This document shows, one piece after another, positions 24,970-32,792 of a stretch of DNA of 41,570 bases. The DNA comes from an uncultured Pirellulaceae bacterium. Its GTDB lineage: Bacteria; Planctomycetota; Planctomycetia; Pirellulales; Pirellulaceae. Where the stretch lies: contig CAKZVF010000244.1 of the NCBI GenBank assembly GCA_937921995.1, positions 1 to 41,570 on the forward strand, written 5' to 3'. Each line of letters begins with the position of its first letter. The first letter of the stretch is position 1. The position numbers were made by a program, and so were the translations under genes. The notes beneath the pieces were generated by a model. That model searched no databases and was not told where the DNA came from. It was given only the letters and a program-made list of their open reading frames with translations.

Positions 24970-26387
24970 TATCTTTTTGTCTTCGCCGCTTGATATCCGA
25001 GCATCATATTCTGAAGTTTAGCCCAGCCTCTCCAGATGACAATCCATCCTGGCGGATTATCCGAGCGTCGATTCTGATGCCCACCAAGCCGCGCGAGTGC
25101 GTAAAAGAACTCGTGCACCGTTAGTGATTTGGCTTGGCCAAACCGCCACATGCTCAACACCACGATGTAATCCGAGTCGATCACTTCACTGGCGTCGATC
25201 TTTTGAGCGTCTTTGGTGCGGCTCATGTCGCGGAGATTCAGCAGCGTTACCGCGAGGGCAGTAAACAGAGCAATCGCCGGTTGCAATCGCCCAACCGTTG
25301 TGAACTGAATGCTCTCGATCTTACAACCGGTCTTCATTCCCTTGTGAAGCTCTTCCACAACCCATCTTTTTTCATAACACTCAATAACGTCCCAAGCATC
25401 TTTGAATGTTTTGATCGGCTTGTTGGTCAACAACGTCCATTGAAGCGGCTTTTCTCCTACCGGTGGATCGACTTCGCAAACACGCACCACGTACATCGGC
25501 AAAGGGGCGTCGCCATGGTTCCCTGTTTTCACATGCGGTCGACATACCAGTACCGCAGCGCCTTGGACAGAAAACTCAGCATTGCGTGCAGTGCGTGCTT
25601 TGCGTGCCTTGTCTCCTCCGCTGATGCCTTTTTGGAACTGGACATCCATCGTAAAGGCGTCCAGCACAGGCAGTTGCTGTGCATACTCGGCGAGATACTG
25701 GGTTTCTTCAGCGACTTCATGACCTGGATAGACTTTGCGAACTTTGCTTGACCGGATCAAAAATTGCCGACCGCTTTTGACTTCATGTTCTAGAAACTCA
25801 AACGTGTCAGCGCCCCGATCGCAGACATCCATCAACCGGGAGTCTTGCCCGAGGTGCTTGGTGCCTTTGAGCCACAACAGGCTTTCGCGGGAATCGCGTG
25901 CCCGGAGCTGGGCTTTCGTTTCTTTCTTGGGTGTCTTGGCACGCTTGTGAAGTATCTGATCCGCAAGCCCAAGCACAGCTCCCGTTTTCGCGTTGACTGC
26001 CAGTACATTCTGACAGACGTATCCACGTCGACTGCCGTTGCCAATTTGCGCTAAGTCATCGGCCAGAGATTTGAGCGACGAGTAATCCAGCTCCGTAGCA
26101 TCGTGTAGCATCAAAACCGGGTCCGGGCACGCGGCGATTTTCGCGAAGGTATGATTGCGAATCGCCGCGATCATGGTTTCGTGAGTGACATCTTTGCAAT
26201 CCAGTAGACGATAGAAAGCTCGCAAGTCCGCCGGGTTGGAGAGCTTGTCGGGAAGTGAGCCACCGGGATTACGTTTCATCGCGTCGAAGGATTCGGCCAT
26301 CCGAGCATTTCGCCGTACGTCGCCAAAAGCTGCTTGGTCGAAAATTGAGTGACCTAAAGTTGTTTCTGATGCGTAATTGGCGTGCAT
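24957..26387 (-). CDS. IS4-family transposase (DDE)
   Basis: A 476-residue transposase. The DDE catalytic residues can be placed: a first Asp in LMLHDATELDY, a second in DVCDRGADTFEF, and the Glu in the IS4 signature Y-x2-R-x3-E-x6-K seen as YEKRWVVEELHKGMK. The N-terminal domain (LGHSIFDQAAFGDVRRNARM, then NPADLRAFYRLL) resembles Tn5/IS50-like DNA-binding regions. The ATG at 26387 has AGGAA in the upstream leader. It would cut at the terminal repeats and insert with a short target duplication. No internal stop or frameshift is visible. Confidence 0.93.
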   Translation of the reverse strand: MHANYASETTLGHSIFDQAAFGDVRRNARMAESFDAMKRNPGGSLPDKLSNPADLRAFYRLLDCKDVTHETMIAAIRNHTFAKIAACPDPVLMLHDATELDYSSLKSLADDLAQIGNGSRRGYVCQNVLAVNAKTGAVLGLADQILHKRAKTPKKETKAQLRARDSRESLLWLKGTKHLGQDSRLMDVCDRGADTFEFLEHEVKSGRQFLIRSSKVRKVYPGHEVAEETQYLAEYAQQLPVLDAFTMDVQFQKGISGGDKARKARTARNAEFSVQGAAVLVCRPHVKTGNHGDAPLPMYVVRVCEVDPPVGEKPLQWTLLTNKPIKTFKDAWDVIECYEKRWVVEELHKGMKTGCKIESIQFTTVGRLQPAIALFTALAVTLLNLRDMSRTKDAQKIDASEVIDSDYIVVLSMWRFGQAKSLTVHEFFYALARLGGHQNRRSDNPPGWIVIWRGWAKLQNMMLGYQAAKTKRYGKT

Positions 26388-26561
26388 GAGTGAATTCCTG
26401 AAGCGTGATTGTGGGGTGAGTACAACAACTTGTACGACAACCTCTAACTCTGGATCACTTTTGAACCCAAGGTCAAATTCTACAATTCAACTTTCACTAA
26501 CAAAAAATGAAGACAAACCGAAAAAGAGATTTTGTCGTTTGTAAATTTTACGGACAATTTG

Positions 26562-26574
26562 TGGTAAAACCTAA
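26562..26574 (-). repeat. Right terminal inverted repeat of the IS
   Basis: TGGTAAAACCTAA, exact reverse complement of the left repeat over 13 bases; similarity falls off further inside the element. Confidence 0.88.
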
Positions 26575-26584
26575 GGTAGGAACC
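26575..26584. repeat. Target-site duplication, right copy
   Basis: GGTAGGAACC, identical to 24947-24956. Removing the IS restores GGCCGGTAGGAACCGGCC, a short inverted repeat with GGCCGG and CCGGCC arms and a six-base loop. Confidence 0.85.
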
Positions 26585-26628
26585 GGCCCTACTCTTAATC
26601 TATCTTAACAAACGGACAGACCTAAATC

Positions 26629-28059
26629 ATGAACACCTATTTGCACCGCGCGTTAATGCTTGTATTGGCTTGCCTGCCCACCGCGATCTGCGCGGCAGAT
26701 CGCCCGCCAAATTTTGTCATCGTCTTCACCGACGATCAGGGGTACGCCGATCTCAGTTGCTTCGGCGGAAAACATGTGAGCACGCCTCGTATCGACCAAA
26801 TGGCGGCCGAAGGAACTCGGCTTACCAGTTTCTACGTTGCAGCGCCGTTGTGTACGCCATCGCGAGCGGCGCTGATGACCGGATGTTATCCCCGCCGAAT
26901 TGATATGGCTTACGGTTCAGACTTTGCGGTCCTGCTGGCCGCAGATAAAAAGGGGCTCAACCCAGAAGAAATCACCATCGCGGAAGTCCTTAAATCGGCA
27001 GGCTATCGCACAGGCATGTTCGGTAAATGGCATCTGGGAGATCAGCCCGAATTTCTTCCCACGCAGCAGGGGTTTGACGAATACTTTGGCATTCCTTACA
27101 GCCACGACATCCATCCCCGACATCCTCGCCAGAGTCATTTCAAATTTCCGCCATTGCCGCTGCTGGACGGCCAACAGGTGATCGAACTGGAGCCCGACGC
27201 CGACTACCTGACCCAACGGATCACCGAACGCGCCGTGAAATTTATCGACGCCAACAAAGACGATCCGTTTTTTCTTTACGTGCCTCATCCGCTTCCCCAT
27301 TCGCCGCTTCATGCATCACCTGATTTTATGAAGGACTTGCCTGCCGAGGTCAAAGACAAATTGGACAACGAGAAGGCAGTGAATTACGGACTGCGTAGGA
27401 AGCAGATGTTCCGGCCGTCGATCAGCGAAATCGATTGGTCTGTGGGCCAGATCCTTGACGCGCTCAAGCGAAATCAAATCGACGATAATACGGTTGTCAT
27501 CTTTACCTCCGACAACGGTCCTGCCTCGGGCAAGGCGACGCCGCTGCGCGGTCGAAAGGGCAGCACGTTAGAGGGAGGCATGCGCGAGCCGACGGTCATC
27601 TGGTGCCCCGGAAAGATTCCCGTCGGCGAAGTCAATGATGAACTCATGACGGCGATGGATTTACTTCCAACCTTTGCCCAGCTGGGCGGTGCAGCGCTCC
27701 CGTCCGATCGCGTGATCGATGGCAAAGATATCTGGCCTGTGTTGACCGGGGAAGCAAAGTCGCCTCATGAAGCGTTCTTCTACTACGGGCAAAATGAATT
27801 GCGAGCAGTAAGAGCCGGCAAATGGAAACTGCATCTGGCAATGGCGAAAGTTACGGCCAAAGGTCGAGGCAAGGAGCCCGGTCCGGCCTTGTTCGATTTG
27901 GATGCCGATATCGGCGAAAAAAAGAACGTGATTGAAAGCTTCCCCGAAGTGGTGAAACGCCTTCGGTCCTACGCAGAATCATTTGAGAAAGAACTGGCTG
28001 AGCACAGCCGTCCTGCCGGGATTGTCTCCGATCCGAAACCACTGACCATGGCGAAGTGA
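26629..28059 (+). CDS. Type I sulfatase (sulfatase 5)
   Basis: A 476-residue secreted formylglycine sulfatase. Signal peptide MNTYLHRALMLVLACLPTAICA; metal-binding FTDDQGYAD; formylglycine Cys75 in PLCTPSRAALMTG; GKWHLGD; TSDNGPAS; and the C-terminal substrate-domain GKWKLHL. The typical arylsulfatase A-like layout with DIGEKKNV near the end is present. ATG 26629 directly follows the IS flank. It lies upstream of the second GH29 gene with a short gap, suggesting a two-gene unit acting on the same sulfated fucoside. Together with sulfatases 1-4 this gives five sulfatase domains in the locus with different subfamily features. Confidence 0.9.
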   Translation: MNTYLHRALMLVLACLPTAICAADRPPNFVIVFTDDQGYADLSCFGGKHVSTPRIDQMAAEGTRLTSFYVAAPLCTPSRAALMTGCYPRRIDMAYGSDFAVLLAADKKGLNPEEITIAEVLKSAGYRTGMFGKWHLGDQPEFLPTQQGFDEYFGIPYSHDIHPRHPRQSHFKFPPLPLLDGQQVIELEPDADYLTQRITERAVKFIDANKDDPFFLYVPHPLPHSPLHASPDFMKDLPAEVKDKLDNEKAVNYGLRRKQMFRPSISEIDWSVGQILDALKRNQIDDNTVVIFTSDNGPASGKATPLRGRKGSTLEGGMREPTVIWCPGKIPVGEVNDELMTAMDLLPTFAQLGGAALPSDRVIDGKDIWPVLTGEAKSPHEAFFYYGQNELRAVRAGKWKLHLAMAKVTAKGRGKEPGPALFDLDADIGEKKNVIESFPEVVKRLRSYAESFEKELAEHSRPAGIVSDPKPLTMAK

Positions 28060-28140
28060 TTCTCGGCCTCCGCTTTGCGTAGCCCTACTGCGTTCAGTGG
28101 CAACGCTTCCCTATTTATTTCCCGAACCCGTAATTTACCC

Positions 28141-29598
28141 ATGAACGCTTCATCCAGCTTCCGATCTGTGCTTTTGTGCTTGAGCGCTATTTCAATGGCC
28201 TTGGTGCCGCTGCACGCACAAGAACCGGCCACGAATAAAAAGCCAACCAAGGAAAACCCTCAACATCGTTTTGAATATCGTTTTGACGAAGACCTGCAAC
28301 AAACCGCTGATTCGATTGCGCGATTGGAAAAGTGGTTTTTTGATGCCAAGTTTGGAGCCTTTATTCACTTCGGCGTGTATTCGTCGCTGGAAGGCGAATA
28401 CGAAGGGTGCGGTTCACAGCATCGGTATTCGGAGTGGATTCAGGTTTCTGGCAAGATCAGCGCCGACGACTACCATGAAGTGGCCAAGAAATTTAATCCA
28501 GATCAGTTCGATGCGGACCAGTGGGCCAAGGTCTTTAAGGAATCGGGTTTGCGTTATGTGGTGATTACGTCCAAACATCACGACGGATTCGCATTGTTTA
28601 AGTCCATGGTCAGCGACTACAACATCGTCGATTACACGCCGTTTGAGCGTGACATTATCAAAGAGTTGAGCGAAGCCTGCCATCGCAATGGGCTGAAGTT
28701 TGGCGTCTATTATTCGCAGGCTCAGGATTGGGACGAACCGGACGCTCCTTTCATCCGGCCGCGATTCAATCCGGTGCGGAAGCGAATTCATCCCGACTTG
28801 CCGGAAAATTTTCAGCCAGACATGGATCGCTACATCGCGCAGAAGAGCCTTCCGCAGGTGGAGGAGCTGGTGAAGAACTATGAATTGGATCTGATCTGGT
28901 TTGATACACCATCGGATATGAACATGGAACGCGTGAAGGCCTTTAGCGCGGTGGTTCGTAAGCATCGTCCCGATTGTTTGATCAACTCCCGCATCATCCA
29001 CAGCGGCAAAGGAAAGATCGAAGCCGAGTATCTACCGTACTATGATTATTGTTCCATCGGCGACAAAGAGGTCCCGACGCGGAAGCTTCCCTTGTACGTC
29101 GAATCGCCCGACAGCGTCAGTTCGTCCTTCGGCTACAAGACCAAAGGGAAATGTTATTACCACAGCGAAAAGGAAATGATTCATCGCTTGGTGCGTACGG
29201 TTTGCGTAGGCGGAAACTATCTCTTGAACAATGGCCCGATGGGCAATGGTCAGCTGGACCCCGAAGCGGTGCGGCTCTATGGCGTCATCGGCCAGTGGTT
29301 AAAAACCAATGGCGAATCAATCTATGAAACTCGCCGCAGTCCTTTGGGGCAGCGTCCCAAGTGGGGCGACTGCTCCATCAGCAAAGACGGCCACACGCTG
29401 TACGTGCATGTTTTAGAGTGGCCCGAATCAGGGAGCATCGTACTGAAGGGGCTCGCATCAACCGCGCGCAGTGCGACCTATTTAGAGACCAATGAAGCGG
29501 CCAACTTCGTTCAACAGGGCACCGAGCTCAAAATCACGCTACCAGCCGAACCGCTCAATGAATATGACACGGTGATTAAGGTGTCGTTGGATGAGTAA
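28141..29598 (+). CDS. GH29 alpha-L-fucosidase
   Basis: A secreted protein of about 485 residues. ATG 28141 was chosen (signal peptide MNASSSFRSVLLCLSAISMA, ending LHA); a TTG at 28075 opens the frame earlier. The GH29 barrel shows LEKWFFDAKFGAFIHFGVYS, ITSKHHDGFALF, VYYSQAQDWDEPDAP and LDLIWFDTPSDM with probable nucleophile Asp255, then GGNYLLNNGPMGNG and a C-terminal beta-sandwich. Retaining alpha-L-fucosidases release terminal L-fucose. It resembles the GH29 half of the fusion at 14514 but lacks that protein's sulfatase and its extra C-terminal module. It follows sulfatase 5 by about 80 bases and is the last gene of the plus-strand run. Confidence 0.9.
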   Translation: MNASSSFRSVLLCLSAISMALVPLHAQEPATNKKPTKENPQHRFEYRFDEDLQQTADSIARLEKWFFDAKFGAFIHFGVYSSLEGEYEGCGSQHRYSEWIQVSGKISADDYHEVAKKFNPDQFDADQWAKVFKESGLRYVVITSKHHDGFALFKSMVSDYNIVDYTPFERDIIKELSEACHRNGLKFGVYYSQAQDWDEPDAPFIRPRFNPVRKRIHPDLPENFQPDMDRYIAQKSLPQVEELVKNYELDLIWFDTPSDMNMERVKAFSAVVRKHRPDCLINSRIIHSGKGKIEAEYLPYYDYCSIGDKEVPTRKLPLYVESPDSVSSSFGYKTKGKCYYHSEKEMIHRLVRTVCVGGNYLLNNGPMGNGQLDPEAVRLYGVIGQWLKTNGESIYETRRSPLGQRPKWGDCSISKDGHTLYVHVLEWPESGSIVLKGLASTARSATYLETNEAANFVQQGTELKITLPAEPLNEYDTVIKVSLDE

Positions 29599-30223
29599 TC
29601 GCCCCAGGCGATCGTGCCACCGTGTTAAGTTAAGGGACGCTAGGAGCTGCTTGTCGGAAATTCGCCGGTGCAAACATTCCGCCTTCAGAGGTTACAGCGA
29701 TTACGATCTGCAATGTTTTATCGGATTAAATGGAAAAAGTTGCGGCAATGAAGTGCGGCAGCCGCGATTCGAATTTTAATATCTGTGGGTTAAACGGCTA
29801 TTTGAATTGGTTTTGATACGGCCAAACCCAATCTCACAACCATAGGGCAAACGGTATATTTGCCGCGTTTGAAATCGCTTTCGCGGTTTTGCCAAAACCA
29901 ATGGCTTGGCAAGGTACCGTCCTTGATGTGGCATGTAGCTGAAACGCTTTCGTTCCGACTGGTCACATTGGCTGTCGCAACAAGCCATAACCCGAACCCG
30001 ATAATCCGACTATCGAACGCATTGGGTAGAATTATAAAAATATGAGGATTTTATTGTGTTGAGCGTTGATAAACAAAAACAGCCGATTTAGCATGATGTT
30101 TAGGTTGCGTGGCTGATTTTCACGACAGAACGTCGCAAAATACCAACAAGTTCTACAGATTCGTTTGCTTGTTTCGTGAGTTCGAACGCTTAAAGATTTT
30201 AAAAACACTTAGGAGACGCTTCC
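29599..30223. other. Gene-free intergenic region before PEP-CTERM gene
   Basis: These 625 rather AT-rich bases hold no convincing gene; short ORFs here lack a ribosome binding site or protein-like composition. One perfect inverted repeat, TTGCCAA (29889-29895) with TTGGCAA (29906-29912), is visible, with CCGCG/CGCGG arms just upstream. The region probably contains the promoter of the gene at 30224, which has AGGAGA about nine bases before its ATG. Confidence 0.4.
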
Positions 30224-30886
30224 ATGACGAAAAAATTATCTGCAGTTCTTTTTGCGGCTGCAGCTTTGGCGGTATTGTTAATTGCAGGAGCAAGTGCTCA
30301 GGCAGATATGGTCATTGGCTTAACCGCGGATGACGCAAATTCTTCGCCACCACGGATTGCAGGTACCGTAAGCAGCGTGCTAGATGACGTTTTCGCTTAT
30401 GACATTAGTAACCCGACAAGTGCAACTCCAAATACGAATTATGCGGAAGACGGGGTTGCGTTAACTGCAAACGGTTATCACGGCAATAACTCTGTTCCAG
30501 CGCCTATTATTGCTCTAGATGTCACCTCTCCCTACACCGTTGTCGCAAACGACATTCTGGTTCTGGACGCTTGGGGAAGATCAGGGGGAAATGCTGCCCG
30601 TCAAGCTCGAGACGACAATTACACAGTTGAGCTGTTTAGTGGTGGTAGTGCAGTCGCCACTCTTACGGGGCAGACAATTGATGGTACATTTTTTAATCGC
30701 ACGACAATTAGCGGTCTGGCCGCCGGAACTGTGATTGATGAAGTTCAATTAACTGGAGATAATGCTCAATTTACAATTCAGGAAGTTCGATTTGGCTCGA
30801 TTGCGGTTGCCATTCCAGAGCCATCATCCATGTTCGCGTTCGCTCTTGCTGGAATTGCTGGAGCAACGCGACGTCGCCGAAGCTAA
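30224..30886 (+). CDS. PEP-CTERM sorting-domain protein
   Basis: A 220-residue exported protein. The signal peptide MTKKLSAVLFAAAALAVLLIAGASAQA is followed by a Thr/Asn/Ala-rich beta-sandwich-like body of unknown function. The C-terminus IPEPSSMFAFALAGIAGATR, followed by RRRS, is a canonical PEP-CTERM: Pro-Glu-Pro, a hydrophobic helix, then an Arg-rich tail. Such proteins are processed by exosortase and anchored or released at the cell surface. AGGAGA precedes the ATG and an intrinsic terminator follows, so it is a single-gene transcription unit at the 3' side. Its function is unknown; no catalytic motif is visible. Confidence 0.85.
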   Translation: MTKKLSAVLFAAAALAVLLIAGASAQADMVIGLTADDANSSPPRIAGTVSSVLDDVFAYDISNPTSATPNTNYAEDGVALTANGYHGNNSVPAPIIALDVTSPYTVVANDILVLDAWGRSGGNAARQARDDNYTVELFSGGSAVATLTGQTIDGTFFNRTTISGLAAGTVIDEVQLTGDNAQFTIQEVRFGSIAVAIPEPSSMFAFALAGIAGATRRRRS

Positions 30887-30919
30887 ATTTCAAGCTTACT
30901 AGATGATTATTTGACAACT

Positions 30920-30950
30920 AATAAGCCGCCCTTTTAGGGCGGCTTATTTT
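30920..30950 (+). terminator. Intrinsic terminator
   Basis: AATAAGCCGCCCT (30920-30932) pairs perfectly over 13 bases with AGGGCGGCTTATT (30936-30948), with a TTT loop and a run of Ts at the 3' side. It lies 34 bases after the PEP-CTERM stop codon and should end that transcript. Confidence 0.92.
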
Positions 30951-31309
30951 GTTACTTCAACTAAATTTGATAGAAGCGCGTGTAAAGAACTTTCACTAAA
31001 TTTGGCGTCGCAGTAGTTTCTCAAGAGTACATCCCGCCGATATCAGGAAGCTCAGAGAGTTTGTGAAAGAATTGCTTTTTCAAATATTTCGCTAGATCCC
31101 AAAACGATGACCGCACTTTTCATTTCACGGCATGAGCTGGATTTTGCATGTTCAACGCAACCGTTTGGCAAGCCTCTCTTTACGCCCTAGTGCAATTAAT
31201 GCACAAATCTTCATCAAAAATGGTCTAGTTACGGATGTAACGGGCTCAGTCCTTCGTTTTTTAAGGAAGTCATTTGCAGTCAGGGCCAATGGTAAAGGAA
31301 ATTGAATTG
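30951..31309. other. Intergenic region between terminator and propeller gene
   Basis: About 360 bases with no credible ORF. Apart from the palindrome at 31190-31204 I see no recognisable element. The promoter of the gene at 31310 should be here. Confidence 0.4.
31190..31204. promoter_or_regulatory. Palindrome upstream of the propeller gene
   Basis: GTGCAATTAATGCAC is a near-perfect 15-base dyad (arms GTGCA/TGCAC) about 105 bases before the start at 31310. It could be an operator. I see no clear promoter hexamers next to it. Confidence 0.3.
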
Positions 31310-32359
31310 ATGAACCTTTCAAAAATCACGTTATTGGGGTTTCTGTTGTTTTTGCCGGCAGTGATTTGCTATGGGCAGGAACCAAAAGCAGAACCCATCA
31401 AGGAATCCACATTCGGCAAGTCGCTGGTTGCGGGCAAGTTCATTTTGCCGGCCAAGGACGGTTGGTGGAACTGGGGGATGGCTCCGATCTACGATGAAGA
31501 GGGCCGACTGCACATCTTTAATTCGTCGATTCCCTTCAAAGGCGAAAAGGGAATGGGGTATTGGCAGTCCAAAAGCATCATCAATCACTACGTTGCTGAT
31601 TCTGTTGAAGGGCCCTATGAATCGCTGGGCACGGTGTTCGCCAGTGACCAACGGACCTATCACAATCCGCAGATCTCCAAAGTCGGTGATACTTACGTGC
31701 TGGTATTCCTTTGGAAGTCAGTACAGAAAGGCAGCCTGCAGTCGATCGGGATGGCGACGGCGAAGTCTTTGAACGGTCCTTGGACGGAGAATAAAGACAA
31801 TCCCATTATCAGGCCGACCGAGGGCATGCCCAATTCGGCTCATGCCTCGAACCCCAGTTTCTTAGTCGACCGAGATGGCAAGTTTCGCATCTACTACAAA
31901 TCGATGAGCAAAGGTTCCAAGTTCAGAGAGATCTCGGTCGCGATCGCGGACAATCTGGAAGGCCCTTATGTGGACAGTCCCGCCAACCCGCTGATCAGCT
32001 ACAAAGAGATGAAACGCGACATTGAAGATCCGTATGCCTTCTTTTACAACGACAAGTACTACATGATCGTTGAAGACCGAATGGATATCGCCAGTGCACT
32101 CGGTGGTAACCCGTCAAACAATGCCAAACCCGGCGGTAATCGCCCCGGATTGATTTACTCGTCCACCGACGGGATTGACTGGGGGCGGCCGGAATACAGC
32201 TACAACACGGATGCCCACTATTTCAAAAAAGAACTCTCACGTTCGGAACGTCCTCACATCCTCTGGAAAAATGGCCAGCCCGAATATTTGTTCTTGGCCA
32301 ATCACGGTAGCCGTGAAGCCGGTTTCTTTTTGAAGATTAAAGGGTGGGAGTCGGAGTGA
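31310..32359 (+). CDS. Secreted GH43-like five-bladed propeller glycosidase
   Basis: A protein of about 349 residues. The start chosen is ATG 31310 (MNLSKITLLGFLLFLPAVICYG signal peptide, AAGGAA about ten bases upstream); the frame opens from a TTG at 31274. Propeller-type strands follow: WWNWGMAPIYDEEGRLHIFN, TYHNPQISKVGDTYVLVFLW, ASNPSFLVDRDGKFRIYY, DIEDPYAFFYNDKYYMIVED and RSERPHILWKNGQPEYLFLA. Acidic residues near blade starts (APIYDEE, DIEDPY, VED) fit the three-acid active site of GH43-like enzymes. It resembles in layout, not closely in sequence, the propeller protein at 9793. It probably acts outside the cytoplasm on side chains or oligosaccharides. The family number and substrate remain uncertain. 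Confidence 0.65.
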   Translation: MNLSKITLLGFLLFLPAVICYGQEPKAEPIKESTFGKSLVAGKFILPAKDGWWNWGMAPIYDEEGRLHIFNSSIPFKGEKGMGYWQSKSIINHYVADSVEGPYESLGTVFASDQRTYHNPQISKVGDTYVLVFLWKSVQKGSLQSIGMATAKSLNGPWTENKDNPIIRPTEGMPNSAHASNPSFLVDRDGKFRIYYKSMSKGSKFREISVAIADNLEGPYVDSPANPLISYKEMKRDIEDPYAFFYNDKYYMIVEDRMDIASALGGNPSNNAKPGGNRPGLIYSSTDGIDWGRPEYSYNTDAHYFKKELSRSERPHILWKNGQPEYLFLANHGSREAGFFLKIKGWESE

Positions 32360-32400
32360 AAAGCATCGTTGGTGGCCATTGGTTTCTTACGTTAGTTCTG

Positions 32401-32446
32401 TAGCCTTTCGGTCCCCGAAAGAGCGATCGCGCGCAATTGCCACCTT
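32401..32446 (-). repeat. Dispersed palindromic repeat, copy A (inverted)
   Basis: Read on the minus strand it contains GCGCGCGATCGCTCTTTCGG followed by GGACCGAAAGGCTA. The core CTTTCGG...CCGAAAG forms a short hairpin. It matches copies at 32551-32600 and 38488-38537. Confidence 0.7.
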
Positions 32447-32475
32447 TCCCTTGCCAAAGTCTCTCAAAACAAAAA

Positions 32476-32520
32476 GTTAAGGGAATCAAAATGTTAAGGG
32501 AATCAAAATGTTGAGGGAAC
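32476..32520. repeat. 17-bp tandem repeat
   Basis: GTTAAGGGAATCAAAAT occurs at 32476-32492 and 32493-32509, followed by a partial, slightly changed copy GTTGAGGGAAC (32510-32520). It lies between two oppositely oriented copies of the dispersed repeat. Confidence 0.85.
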
Positions 32521-32550
32521 ATTTGGCGGAGTTAACGAGGGAGTTTTAGG

Positions 32551-32600
32551 TAATGGTGAGGCAAGCGTGCTCGAGCGCACTTTCGGAGACCAAAAGGCTA
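32551..32600 (+). repeat. Dispersed palindromic repeat, copy B
   Basis: TAATGGTGAGGC, then a GC-rich stretch, then CTTTCGGAGACCAAAAGGCT. The hairpin core has one change (CCAAAAG instead of CCGAAAG). It is aligned in the same orientation as copy C and opposite to copy A. Confidence 0.7.
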
Positions 32601-32792
32601 CGTTTCGCTAGCAACGAAAAATTGAGCCAAACGTCTTGATTCACCGATACGATCTCTGTTGACTGTTCGATGTTCAAAAGAACTAAAACAGAATTTTTTC
32701 GCACAAAACAGCGGACTCCTCGTTCCCCTTCCTACCTTTTGGCTTGGTTGCCCAAGTACCACATCCTCTGACCGGCCTAGATTTGGATTAAC

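Larger units (their letters stand above)
24957..26574 (-). mobile_element. Complete IS4-family insertion sequence (about 1618 bp)
   Basis: A complete element with one transposase gene on the minus strand, terminal inverted repeats TTAGGTTTTACCA (24957-24969) and its complement (26562-26574), and a 10-base direct repeat at both flanks. The transposase stop codon lies inside the left inverted repeat. A 187-base leader precedes the gene. Intact ends, an uninterrupted transposase and an identical target-site duplication indicate recent insertion and probable activity. It separates sulfatase 4 from sulfatase 5; its right end is 54 bases before the sulfatase 5 start, so it may remove or replace that gene's promoter. 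Confidence 0.9.

Noticed and set aside
24689..26628. IS insertion as a gene disruption
   Set aside because: Joining the flanks after removing the element and one target copy gives no open frame with protein similarity; the insertion is intergenic.
29591..29779. 62-codon ORF after the GH29 gene
   Set aside because: It overlaps the end of the fucosidase gene, and its composition looks random.
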